Position numbers and translations under genes: made by a program
Assembly: GCF_030812595.1 (NCBI RefSeq)
Contig: NZ_JAUSSZ010000018.1
Span: 1-64,000, forward strand
Reading direction: 5' to 3'
Length of the DNA: 64,000 nucleotides
DNA from: Arthrobacter bambusae
GTDB taxonomy: Bacteria > Actinomycetota > Actinomycetes > Actinomycetales > Micrococcaceae
Notes under the pieces: model-generated
Seen by the model: the letters and a program-made list of their open reading frames with translations, nothing else
What the model was told of the DNA's origin: nothing
Databases searched by the model: none
Shown: in pieces, positions 36,135 through 44,181 of the stretch
Layout: each line of letters begins with the position of its first letter
Position numbering within the stretch: position 1 is the first letter of the stretch

Positions 36135-38695
36135 GTACCCAGGAAGCCCAACTGTCCAAGGACCAGACGGCTGGCCCCGAAGAGGCCAAACCCGCCCGGC
36201 TGATGGTGGCGGCGCTTGCCCGGACCATCCTCGGCAACGTGGCCGCCCATATTGGCGCCATCCCCTTCACGGTGGTTGTGCTCGCGCTCTACCTGCTCAC
36301 TCCGGCAATGTTCGACTCCGACCTCGGGTATGGCCCCGACGCGCTGCGGCACCTTTCGAGCGTGAGCGGCGGAGGACTGAAAGCGGGGGACTGGTGGTCC
36401 ATCTGGACTTCGATGTTTTTTTCGACCAGCCCCTTCGAATACGTCATGGTCTCGTTGCTGCTCGTCGTCCTCTTGGGTTCTTCGGAGCGCAAGCTGGGGT
36501 GGTTCCGCACCGCGGCGGCCTTCTTCGGCGGGCAGTTTGCGACCGTCACCGCCTTCTTGTTGGTGGTCCAGTTGGCAGCCTACGCCGACGACGGCTGGCT
36601 GGGGCGGATGATGGACGCCAGGACGTCCGGCCCCTTGCCGGCAACCCTCTTCGTCGCCATGGCGGCCAGCGGCCTTCTCCCGACCCTTTGGCGTCGCCGG
36701 TTGAGGGCGACAGTGGTCTCCCTTGCGCTTCTCCTGGTCCTGTACGTCGGCGATCCCTCGGCTGTCATGGCCCTGGCCGGTGCTTTGCTCGGACTGGGGA
36801 CCGGCCTGTGGCTCCAGCTCGACCATGGCATTCAACCGAGCCACCGAGCCACCAGACGTGAGACACGGAACCTGTTGTCGCTCATGGTGGCGATTTTCGG
36901 CGTCGGGCCCTTGGTGGCGGGCGCCGTGAGGAGTCCGGCGGGGCCGCTGGCGTTGCTGCGCGAAATGGTCCTGAACCCCGTTCCGACGCTCAATCAGTTG
37001 CAGGCGAACTGTGGTGGAACCGTGGATATCAGCTGCCTGGAACTTGGCCGCCAGGGCTACCCAGGGCCCGCCGGAGTGGCCCTCGCAGTGGTACCCGCGT
37101 TGCTTCTCTTGATCTGCGCGGTGGGCATGCGCCAAGGAAGGCGCTTGGCGCTGAAAATCGCCATCGGCGTGCAACTTGGCGTGGTGGCACTGTCCTTCGC
37201 CTACTTGGTGTTGTTTGCGAGCATTCCGCATTTTCCCGGACGGGGCCGCACCGTCGTCATGGGCTCCGCGGTGTTCCACATCCTGAGCCTCGCCCTGGTT
37301 CCCCTTATCCTGGCGGTTCTGCTTTTCCTGTTCCGGGGAAACTTTGTGGTGGGCTCGCGGGCGCCGCTCCGTCGGAAGATGGCGTGGCTTGTTGGCAGCA
37401 CGTGGCTCATCTTGGCGAGCGGCTACACCGGGGCGTGGCTTGGCTCAGGCGGTTTGGCGCACGACGGCGGCATCCTGGGCCTCGTTGCCGAACTCGCCCG
37501 GCAATATCTTCCTTTGCCCATACCCACGGTTTTCGGTCGCGTGTTCGCGGAGCGAAGCGCCGCCGAATCGATATTGTTTGCGTGGTCGGGAATCATCTTC
37601 TGGCTCGTAGCCTTGGCGGCGGTGTGGACTCTGCTTCTCAAACGGCAGCACGGACCCGACGGCGATGATCCTGCCCGCCTGGTGGCCAGGGAGCTGGTCA
37701 AACGCGGCGGGGAGTCCCTTTCCTGGATGGCGCTTTGGGAGCCGAACAAGTTCTGGTTCACTCCCGGAATGGACGCGGGAATTGCCTACCAGCAGCACGG
37801 AAACGTCGCATTAACCCTCGCAGGCCCTTTCGGTGATCCCGCGCAAGCCGCCGCCGCTACCGAGGGTTTCCTGGACTACTGCGCACACCATGCATTGGTG
37901 CCGTGCCTCTATTCCTGCACTGAGGGATTGTGGCCGATGCTGCAATCCACGGGATTCCGCCGGATTGCGGTCGCCCAGGAGACCCGGCTCTCCATCCGCG
38001 ACCTCGAGTTCACGGGCAAAGCGTGGCAGAACGTGCGCACGGCAAAGAACCGTGCCCTGAAGGCCGGCGTTGTGGCCCGGTGGGGGCGCTATTCGGAGTT
38101 CTCGCCCCACATACGCTCCCAACTCGGCGAAGTGTCGGAAGAGTGGGCAGCCCGGAAGACGGTACCTGAAATGGGCTTCACCTTGGGTTCCCTCGACGAG
38201 CTGATGGACGATGAGGTGCTTTGCTGCATAGCCGTCGACGGGAAAGGGATTGTCTACGGGGTCACCAGTTGGCTACCCGTGTTTCGCGACGGCCAAGTGA
38301 TCAGCTGGACATTGGACTTCATGCGCCGGCGCAGCGATGCCTTTCCCGGCCTCATGGAATTCATGATTGCCTCGGCAGTCCACAAGTTGCGGCAAGAAGT
38401 GGAAGTCATTTCATTGTCCGGCTCGCCGCTGGCCGGGGAGACCGAGGAATTCTCCAGCGGGGAAGCGGGCATGGCGGGCATTCTCGATCTCGTTGGCAGG
38501 ACTTTGGAACCTCTTTACGGATTCCGCTCCTTGGCCCGCTTCAAATCCAGGTTCCAGCCGGAGTATAGGACTTTGTATATGTACTACCAAGACAGCCTGG
38601 AGATTCCTTCGATCGGCGCTGCGCTGAGCCGCGCATATTTGCCGGGACTATCCGTTCGGCAAACTGCCAGGCTTCTGCGCACCCTCGTTGCGTGA
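36131..38695 (+). CDS. DUF2156/MprF-type lysyl-lipid synthase-like membrane protein with rhomboid-like N-terminus
   Basis: 854 residues. The N-terminal part resembles a rhomboid fold (AGDWWSIWTSMFF, then an ERKLG segment), but the GxSG catalytic serine is not present. More helices follow to about residue 525. The C-terminal ~320 residues are a DUF2156 domain (SWMALWEPNKFWF...LSGSPLAG...YRTLYMYY), the family of phosphatidylglycerol lysyl/alanyl-transferases that use aminoacyl-tRNA in the cytoplasm. ATG 36131 is chosen because it overlaps the esterase stop; the frame opens 69 nt upstream. Lipid and amino acid are not readable from sequence. Confidence 0.82.
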   Translation: MSTQEAQLSKDQTAGPEEAKPARLMVAALARTILGNVAAHIGAIPFTVVVLALYLLTPAMFDSDLGYGPDALRHLSSVSGGGLKAGDWWSIWTSMFFSTSPFEYVMVSLLLVVLLGSSERKLGWFRTAAAFFGGQFATVTAFLLVVQLAAYADDGWLGRMMDARTSGPLPATLFVAMAASGLLPTLWRRRLRATVVSLALLLVLYVGDPSAVMALAGALLGLGTGLWLQLDHGIQPSHRATRRETRNLLSLMVAIFGVGPLVAGAVRSPAGPLALLREMVLNPVPTLNQLQANCGGTVDISCLELGRQGYPGPAGVALAVVPALLLLICAVGMRQGRRLALKIAIGVQLGVVALSFAYLVLFASIPHFPGRGRTVVMGSAVFHILSLALVPLILAVLLFLFRGNFVVGSRAPLRRKMAWLVGSTWLILASGYTGAWLGSGGLAHDGGILGLVAELARQYLPLPIPTVFGRVFAERSAAESILFAWSGIIFWLVALAAVWTLLLKRQHGPDGDDPARLVARELVKRGGESLSWMALWEPNKFWFTPGMDAGIAYQQHGNVALTLAGPFGDPAQAAAATEGFLDYCAHHALVPCLYSCTEGLWPMLQSTGFRRIAVAQETRLSIRDLEFTGKAWQNVRTAKNRALKAGVVARWGRYSEFSPHIRSQLGEVSEEWAARKTVPEMGFTLGSLDELMDDEVLCCIAVDGKGIVYGVTSWLPVFRDGQVISWTLDFMRRRSDAFPGLMEFMIASAVHKLRQEVEVISLSGSPLAGETEEFSSGEAGMAGILDLVGRTLEPLYGFRSLARFKSRFQPEYRTLYMYYQDSLEIPSIGAALSRAYLPGLSVRQTARLLRTLVA

Positions 38696-38714
38696 GCTAA
38701 CCGGCTCGGAATAT

Positions 38715-38752
38715 TTGTCGTTATGGCGCACTTTCACGCACCTTAACGACAA
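38715..38752. terminator. Possible terminator between the converging DUF2156 gene and csp
   Basis: 9-bp arms TTGTCGTTA (38715-38723) and TAACGACAA (38744-38752) with a 20-nt spacer. It could end the DUF2156 transcript. There is no T-run. Confidence 0.3.
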
Positions 38753-38778
38753 CAAATGCGAGCCAGCCGGGAAGGGAA

Positions 38779-38811
38779 AAGGGGTCCCGCATCCAGTGCG
38801 GAACCCCTTCG
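38779..38811 (-). terminator. Rho-independent terminator of the cold-shock gene
   Basis: Read on the minus strand: a stem AAGGGGTTCCGCA / TGCGGGACCCCTT with one mismatch, closing with CCCCTTTT. It lies 35 nt after the csp stop. Confidence 0.75.
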
Positions 38812-38844
38812 CTGAACCTGCCAGGCAGAATTCAAGCGGTCAGA

Positions 38845-39048
38845 CTAGACGGCCGTTACGCCGGTGGCCTGCGGGCCCTTTGCGCCCTGACCGATCTCGA
38901 ACTGAACACGCTGGTTCTCGTCGAGGGTGCGGAATCCGCCGGTCTGGATCTCGGAGTAGTGGACAAAGACGTCGCCTTCGGCGTCGTCCGGAGTAATGAA
39001 GCCGAAGCCCTTTTCAGCGTTGAACCACTTGACGGTGCCCAGTGCCAT
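38845..39048 (-). CDS. Cold-shock protein (CspA family)
   Basis: 67 residues, a single OB-fold. Nucleic-acid-binding motifs are KGFGFITPD (RNP1) and VFVHYSEI (RNP2). Starts MALGTVKWFNAEKG with GAGGAG about 8 nt upstream of the ATG. Acts as an RNA chaperone. Confidence 0.96.
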   Translation of the reverse strand: MALGTVKWFNAEKGFGFITPDDAEGDVFVHYSEIQTGGFRTLDENQRVQFEIGQGAKGPQATGVTAV

Positions 39049-39352
39049 TTTTGTTTCTCCTCATTGTGGAACTTTTAAGTCCGGCACACCTCGTGCCGGC
39101 CTTGGTTACTCCGCGAGAAGACCTGGTATTCCGTCCAAGCAAGGCCTGGCTGGCTTCGCAGGAGCTTCACGCTCGCAACACGTCTTGCGAGCATGAATCA
39201 CACCTACACAAAGACTGCTACAACACTTTCATGGCGAATACTGGAGGTCAACGGTCTACTGGGGAATTCCGACAAATTTTAAGTAAAAAGAAGGTAACGG
39301 AAGAAAGCGTGTCCGGCACTGGATGCGCCATTGGGAGCGTGCGAATTCCGGC
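39049..39352 (-). promoter_or_regulatory. csp upstream region
   Basis: 304 nt with no supported gene. It must contain the csp promoter and probably a long 5' leader, as is usual for cold-shock genes. A GAGGAG ribosome site lies at its start (about 39057-39062). I could not assign a confident -35/-10 pair. The part next to nagA is A-rich and otherwise featureless. Confidence 0.35.
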
Positions 39353-40600
39353 CTAGGCCAGCCAATCCCCGTTGCGCAATACACCCGCGAGTTGTAGCCC
39401 CTTGTCCACGACGACGAGGTCGGCCCGCAGGCCCCGGCGAAGGCCGCCGAGTTCATCCGAGAGCCCCAGGACTGCGGCGGGAACCGCCGTCGCCGATGCA
39501 ACCGCGTCGGCGAGCCCGACGCCGGCCGCAACGGTGCGCCTGACGACGTCGAGCATGGTGGCAGTACCCCCTGCGATCGATCCTGTCGCATCCAAGGTGG
39601 CCACGCCGTCCGTGACGGTCACCGGGGACGGACCCAGCATGTAGTTTCCGTCGGAGAGCCCCGCCGCCGCCATTGAATCGGTGACGAGGACGATGTTTGC
39701 GGCGCCTACCAGCTGAAAGACGGTTGCGACTGTGCTCGGGTCGAGGTGGGTGCCGTCTGCGATCAGCTCCACCACGGCCTTGCCTTGCTGGGCCGTGCGA
39801 AGGGAGGCAGCCACGGGCCCGGGGGAGCGGTGGTGCATGGGAGGCATGCCATTGAACAAATGCGTGACGGTCGGCAATGAGCTGACACCGTCGAAACCAG
39901 CGGATTCCAAGCCTTCCCGCGCCGCGATGAGGGAGGCTGCCGCCGTCGCGTCGTCGCAATCCGTGTGTCCGAGAGACGGCGTCACTCCGTGGAACGTCAT
40001 CAGGTCCACGAGTGCCGCAGCGCCGGGAAGCTCGGGGGCGTAGGTCATGGTGGCAAGCTTGCCGGCAGCGGCTTCAACGAGCTCGGTCATGAGGTCCAGG
40101 TCCGGTTCCAGCAGGTAGGCGGGGTTCTGGGCGCCGCAGCGGGCATGGGAGAGGAACGGCCCCTCCAGGTGGATACCCGCTACGAGTCCCTCATCGGCCA
40201 GGCGTACGTAAAGTTCGATGCCGCGGAGCAGGTCCTCCTTGGGCGCCGTAACCATGCTGGCGAGGAGCGTGGTGGTTCCCGATCGGTGCAGGAAATCGAT
40301 GGCTTTGCGTGCCGAGGATTCATCGGCCCCTGGGAAGTCGCCTCCATTACCGCCGTGGCAATGCACGTCCACGAACCCGGGAACGATATACCGCTCCGCG
40401 GGGAAATCGGTCCGGGTAGTTTCCTCGAACCCTTCGAAGGCTGCTTCGTGGAATTCGGATGCCGGCCCGGCGAAGGCGATGCGGTCGTCCTCCACCGCCA
40501 CCAGGCCATCCTCGATCACCACACCGTCGCTGACGATGGTTCCGGTGATCAGGTGGCGCACAGGCGCAGAGGAAGATTCAGGCCCCTCTTGGACAGTCAT
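39353..40600 (-). CDS. nagA: N-acetylglucosamine-6-phosphate deacetylase
   Basis: 415 residues, amidohydrolase fold. Removes acetate from GlcNAc-6-P, feeding NagB (encoded at 50.7 kb). Motifs: VDVHCHGGNGGDF, HLEGPFLS, HLFNGMPPMHHRSPG and LVTDSMAAAG. The ATG at 40600 lies 6 nt after a TAGAAT box on the minus strand, so the mRNA is probably leaderless. nagA and nagB are 11 kb apart and on opposite strands, so any joint regulation must act in trans. Confidence 0.95.
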   Translation of the reverse strand: MTVQEGPESSSAPVRHLITGTIVSDGVVIEDGLVAVEDDRIAFAGPASEFHEAAFEGFEETTRTDFPAERYIVPGFVDVHCHGGNGGDFPGADESSARKAIDFLHRSGTTTLLASMVTAPKEDLLRGIELYVRLADEGLVAGIHLEGPFLSHARCGAQNPAYLLEPDLDLMTELVEAAAGKLATMTYAPELPGAAALVDLMTFHGVTPSLGHTDCDDATAAASLIAAREGLESAGFDGVSSLPTVTHLFNGMPPMHHRSPGPVAASLRTAQQGKAVVELIADGTHLDPSTVATVFQLVGAANIVLVTDSMAAAGLSDGNYMLGPSPVTVTDGVATLDATGSIAGGTATMLDVVRRTVAAGVGLADAVASATAVPAAVLGLSDELGGLRRGLRADLVVVDKGLQLAGVLRNGDWLA

Positions 40601-40606
40601 GCTTCG

Positions 40607-40612
40607 ATTCTA
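40607..40612 (-). promoter_or_regulatory. Leaderless -10 box of nagA
   Basis: TAGAAT on the minus strand, 6 nt before the nagA ATG. Confidence 0.55.
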
Positions 40613-40683
40613 GTTGCCGGGTCCAGCGCCTGACCCGGTTTACCCGCGATCACCGCCGGGACACCTAGAAACGGCCGGGGCAC

Positions 40684-41379
40684 CTAGAACAGGCGCGACT
40701 CGCTGTCGTCTACGCCTCGCATCGCGTCATAGTCCAAGGTGATGCAGTCGATTCCTCGGTCATTGGCAAGGACCTTAGCCTGCGGCTTGATCTGTTGGGC
40801 GGCGAAAATGCCCCGCACCGGCGCCAGGAGCGGATCGCGGTTGAGCAGTTCAAGGTAGCGCGTGAGCTGCTCGACGCCGTCGATGTCGCCGCGCCGTTTG
40901 AGTTCGACGGCGACTGTCCTGCCGTCGCCGTCCCGGGCAAGGATGTCCACCGGACCGATGGCAGTGAAGTACTCGCGCCGGATCAGGGAATAGCCGGCAC
41001 CAAGGGTTTCGATCTGCTCGGCGAGAAGTCGCTGCAGATCCGCTTCGACACCGTCCTTGATGAGCCCGGGGTCCGTTCCGAGATCGTGGGAAGTGTCATG
41101 GAGGTGTTCGTAGATATTGATGATGAGCCGGTCATCGGTCTTGGCCGATTGCACGGTCCACTGCTCCACCACGCCTTCTTCAACCTCGGTCTCCTCAGGC
41201 GTGGTCACCCGCAGGGTAGCGGGCGGGCTCATCCAGTTCAGCGGCTTATAGGAGCCGCCGTCGGAGTGGACCAGTACGGAACCGTCGGATTTGACGAGCA
41301 AAAGCCTGGTGGCAAGCGGGAGGTGGGCCTTGAGGCGGCCAACGTAATCTACGGAACAACGGGCTATGACGAGTCGCAC
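40684..41379 (-). CDS. nucS: Mismatch-specific endonuclease NucS
   Basis: 231 residues, close to the ~223 of mycobacterial NucS. NucS replaces MutS/MutL mismatch repair in actinobacteria and cuts both strands at mismatches, guided by the beta clamp. The N-terminal DNA-binding half starts VRLVIARCSVDYVGRL. The nuclease half has GPVDILARDGDGRTVAVELKRRG, with Asp and Glu-x-Lys of the RecB-like site. The GTG at 41379 is chosen because it matches family N-termini and follows TAAAGT by 7 nt. The C-terminus ends in ESRLF, a possible clamp-binding peptide. Confidence 0.93.
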   Translation of the reverse strand: MRLVIARCSVDYVGRLKAHLPLATRLLLVKSDGSVLVHSDGGSYKPLNWMSPPATLRVTTPEETEVEEGVVEQWTVQSAKTDDRLIINIYEHLHDTSHDLGTDPGLIKDGVEADLQRLLAEQIETLGAGYSLIRREYFTAIGPVDILARDGDGRTVAVELKRRGDIDGVEQLTRYLELLNRDPLLAPVRGIFAAQQIKPQAKVLANDRGIDCITLDYDAMRGVDDSESRLF

Positions 41380-41386
41380 CCGCTCC

Positions 41387-41392
41387 ACTTTA
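41387..41392 (-). promoter_or_regulatory. Leaderless -10 box of nucS
   Basis: TAAAGT on the minus strand, 7 nt before the nucS GTG. Confidence 0.45.
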
Positions 41393-41448
41393 CTTGCTCT
41401 GCCACTTCCTCCGCCGCTCGCCAGCAACGACTGGGGCAGAATGGAGGT

Positions 41449-41781
41449 ATGCCCCGCTCCAACCGCCCGCGACGCACTGAATCAGCCAAGTCGAGCTGGA
41501 AACGGACTGGCGAGTCGCCGGAACTGGACCTGGAACGTGCCCGTTCTGGCATTGCCCGCAGGGAAAGCGCCCCCGACGGCGACTGGATGGTCCGGACCAT
41601 GACCGCACGCAATGCCGAGAAGACGTATATATGTCCCGGTTGCTCGACGGCGATCGTGCCCGGAATCGCCCACTTGGTGGTGTGGTCCGAGACCCACCTC
41701 TTCGGCGATGCCGCAGGGTTGGCCGAACGCCGGCACTGGCATAACAACTGCTGGACCGGCCGGACCTATAGATACCGCTGA
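41449..41781 (+). CDS. Small zinc-ribbon-like protein, divergent from nucS
   Basis: 110 residues with a basic, disordered N-terminus (MPRSNRPRRTESAKSSWKR). The C-terminal domain has CPGC (near 64-67) and HWHNNCW (near 98-104), probably binding one zinc. Homologues I recall are labelled 'ATP/GTP-binding protein' without clear support; no P-loop is visible here. ATG 41449 lies 6 nt after CAGAAT, with GGAGGT directly before it. The start is 69 nt from that of nucS on the other strand. Confidence 0.7.
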   Translation: MPRSNRPRRTESAKSSWKRTGESPELDLERARSGIARRESAPDGDWMVRTMTARNAEKTYICPGCSTAIVPGIAHLVVWSETHLFGDAAGLAERRHWHNNCWTGRTYRYR

Positions 41782-41811
41782 GGACACCCAAATGCCACCG
41801 TGACACGCAGA

Positions 41812-41849
41812 CGGGCTGATGACACCCGGATATGAGTGTCACCAGCCCG
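41812..41849 (+). terminator. Hairpin after the zinc-ribbon-like gene
   Basis: 14-bp arms with one mismatch (CGGGCTGATGACAC 41812-41825 / GTGTCACCAGCCCG 41836-41849) and a 10-nt loop, followed only by TTT. Likely terminator. Confidence 0.45.
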
Positions 41850-41883
41850 TTTGCGCCGCACCAGTCCGTTTGCGCCGCACCAG
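41840..41883 (+). repeat. 19-bp direct repeat upstream of the alpha/beta hydrolase gene
   Basis: CACCAGCCCGTTTGCGCCG (41840-41858) is repeated at 41859-41877 with one change, followed by a partial copy CACCAG. It overlaps the right arm of the hairpin before it and lies just upstream of the -10 box. Confidence 0.7.
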
Positions 41884-41887
41884 CACT

Positions 41888-41893
41888 TAGGCT
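41888..41893 (+). promoter_or_regulatory. Leaderless -10 box of the alpha/beta hydrolase gene
   Basis: TAGGCT, 7 nt before the ATG at 41901. Confidence 0.5.
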
Positions 41894-41900
41894 TGGAAGC

Positions 41901-42695
41901 ATGAGTTTCGATCCTGCTTCCCTCGTTTTCAGCCAGCCGGAGTCACCCACGGACATCAGGGCATCGACGGTTTTGCCTGCGCGCCGCGAAAACGTGGAGT
42001 TCCGCACCGAAGACGGCAAGTTGCTTGTGGGTGAGCTGGCTCTGCCGGAATCAGGCGAGATCTCGGCGACGCTTATTACGCTGCATCCCTTGCCCACGCA
42101 CGGCGGATTCATGGATTCGCACGTCTACCGGAAGGCGTCCTATCGGCTTCCGGCACTCGCCGGCGTCGCGGTTCTGCGCTTCAACACGCGGGGCACGCAT
42201 TCGCCGCGGGGGACCAGCCAAGGTCGGTTCGAGGAGGGAATCGGCGAGCGATACGACGTCGAGGCTGCCGTTCGCTTCGCGGTGGAACGCGGGCTTCCGA
42301 ACCGCTGGTTGGTGGGCTGGTCCTTCGGCACGGAGCTGGCATTGATGTACGGGGCCGTCGAGCCCGTGGCCTCCCAAGTGGAAGGCGCCGTTCTTCTCTC
42401 TCCGCCGCTGCACCGGGCCACGGATGTCCATCTGAAGGAATGGGCTGCCTCGGGTAAACCGCTGTCGGTCCTGGTTCCGGAACACGACGACTATCTCCAG
42501 CCGGCCGAGGCCGCCGGACGATTCAGCTTGGTGCCGCAGGCCCGTGTCCTGGGGATCGACGGCGCCAAGCACCTCTGGGTCGGAGAGAAGTATGCGGCGC
42601 GGGTCTTGGACGAGATCGTGGACGACGTGACCGAAGCCGGCGCAGGACCGGATGGCCTGCCGCGCCACTGGACAGGTCCAGTGGCCACGGCCTAG
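41901..42695 (+). CDS. Alpha/beta hydrolase (dienelactone-hydrolase-like)
   Basis: 264 residues. The nucleophile elbow is GWSFGTE, the acid probably Asp in VPEHDDYLQP and the base His in DGAKHLWVGE. LHPLPTHGGFMDSH is near the oxyanion region. There is no signal peptide. The ATG at 41901 is chosen because of the TAGGCT box; the frame opens 69 nt upstream. The stop overlaps the AI-2E transporter's stop by 4 nt on the other strand. Substrate unknown. Confidence 0.8.
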   Translation: MSFDPASLVFSQPESPTDIRASTVLPARRENVEFRTEDGKLLVGELALPESGEISATLITLHPLPTHGGFMDSHVYRKASYRLPALAGVAVLRFNTRGTHSPRGTSQGRFEEGIGERYDVEAAVRFAVERGLPNRWLVGWSFGTELALMYGAVEPVASQVEGAVLLSPPLHRATDVHLKEWAASGKPLSVLVPEHDDYLQPAEAAGRFSLVPQARVLGIDGAKHLWVGEKYAARVLDEIVDDVTEAGAGPDGLPRHWTGPVATA

Positions 42696-43990
42696 TGGCG
42701 GTCCTGGCGGGCGATGAAGACTTCCTTGAGCAGCAGCATGATGGCTGCTGCTGTCGGGATGGCGATCAAGGCGCCGAGCACGCCCAGTAGGCTTCCGCCC
42801 GCGATCACCGAAATCACGGCCACGGCACCGGGAACGGCGACGGCCTTCTGCATGATGCGCGGGGAGATGAAGTAGGCCTCGAACTGCAGGTAGGCGAAGT
42901 AGCAGATCGCGTAGACCACAGCGGTCTGCCATCCCACGGTCAGGGCCACCAGAATGACCACGACGGCGGCAATCAAGCCTCCCACCAAGGGGATGAAGGC
43001 AAGCAAGGCAACCACGAAGGCCAGCAGGACGCTGAACTGAATGCCCAGGATGCTCATGACGATGAAGGCGAACAAGGCGTTGAGCAAGGCAACGCAAGCC
43101 TGGCCGATGACGTAGTTGCCCACCGAGCGTGTGATTTCTTCGGACAATGCCTCCACGCGCGGCCTGCGTGAGCGCGGTGCGAGACGATATCCCCATCTCT
43201 TCATGGCAGGCAGCGCGCCAAGGAAATAGAGGCTGAGGACCAGGACGATCAGCGTGCCGAAGACCCCGTTGGCCACTGTGGATCCGAATCCGACGACGCC
43301 GCCGAAGATACCGCCCATGGCATCGGGGTTCTTCACGAACTTGTCGAGCTCTTGGCTGATCTTGTCCCGGACGCCGAATTGGCTGTCAAGGGAACGGAAG
43401 AAATCCGAATCCACGAAGCTTCGGATCCAGTCCGGAGCCTGCCTCACGATCTGTGAGACCTGCTCCACGATGGTGGGGATAAGGGTGGCGAAAAACGCCG
43501 CCACTCCGGCGACGAGGGCTCCGACGGCGATGACGACGCCGGCAGGGCGCGGAACCTTGCGGTCTTCGAGCCAGCGGACCACGGGGTCAAGTCCCAAGGC
43601 AATGAACAGGGCCGTCACGATCCACAACAGCAGCTGGGCGGTGTTGGTGCCGATGTAATACAGCATGAGGGCGACGCCGACGCCGGCCGTGCCCATGAAA
43701 CCGACATACAGCGGATGTTGCGCAGACATCCTTGGGCCGGGGGAACCGAAGCGCGGACCGTCGAATTCATCTTGGGCGGCTTCGGCTGTTACATCGTGCT
43801 CAAGCTCGGGAGGCATCTCGAAACGGACTCTGGGCTGGGCGCCCGGAATGGGTTGGCGGAGGCGGCGGACGAAGGACGCCATCAGGCCCTCGCCGTGATC
43901 CCGGCCATCCTGGGCGGACCCATTAGCCAAACCATCCGGACCGGTCCCGGACCCTTGTCCGGCGGGGGTGGGGTCCTTACGCTCTTTCAC
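42692..43990 (-). CDS. AI-2E family transporter (PerM-like)
   Basis: 432 residues. A polar, probably disordered N-terminus of about 95 residues precedes roughly eight membrane helices of the AI-2E exporter/PerM family (MLYYIGTNTAQLLLWIVTALFIALGLDPVVRWLEDR and the C-terminal PLVGGLIAAVVVILVALTVG). Members have been linked to autoinducer export or Na+/H+ antiport; the substrate cannot be inferred. The GTG start at 43990 is uncertain: an ATG about 36 codons downstream (MASFVRRLRQPIPG) is a good alternative. Confidence 0.85.
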   Translation of the reverse strand: MKERKDPTPAGQGSGTGPDGLANGSAQDGRDHGEGLMASFVRRLRQPIPGAQPRVRFEMPPELEHDVTAEAAQDEFDGPRFGSPGPRMSAQHPLYVGFMGTAGVGVALMLYYIGTNTAQLLLWIVTALFIALGLDPVVRWLEDRKVPRPAGVVIAVGALVAGVAAFFATLIPTIVEQVSQIVRQAPDWIRSFVDSDFFRSLDSQFGVRDKISQELDKFVKNPDAMGGIFGGVVGFGSTVANGVFGTLIVLVLSLYFLGALPAMKRWGYRLAPRSRRPRVEALSEEITRSVGNYVIGQACVALLNALFAFIVMSILGIQFSVLLAFVVALLAFIPLVGGLIAAVVVILVALTVGWQTAVVYAICYFAYLQFEAYFISPRIMQKAVAVPGAVAVISVIAGGSLLGVLGALIAIPTAAAIMLLLKEVFIARQDRH

Positions 43991-44142
43991 GTGTTTCAGC
44001 TGCCTTTTCGTTCCGCGGTCAGGCTCGAGGAGTGCCCGATGTCATGTTGTTCGCCACACTATCAGCAGGGCGGAATTGCCGAATTCTAGAGGGTTAGCGG
44101 TGCGGCGGGAAGCCCTTGGGGAGCGCCCCGAACTGACTCATT

Positions 44143-44160
44143 GGTAACAAAACCGTTACC
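44143..44160. promoter_or_regulatory. GGTAAC inverted repeat upstream of the large membrane protein gene
   Basis: GGTAAC (44143-44148) and GTTACC (44155-44160) with a 6-nt spacer, overlapping a TACCCT -10-like box at 44157-44162. A candidate repressor or response-regulator site. Confidence 0.3.
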
Positions 44161-44181
44161 CTTGAAGTTCAACGACCGCTG

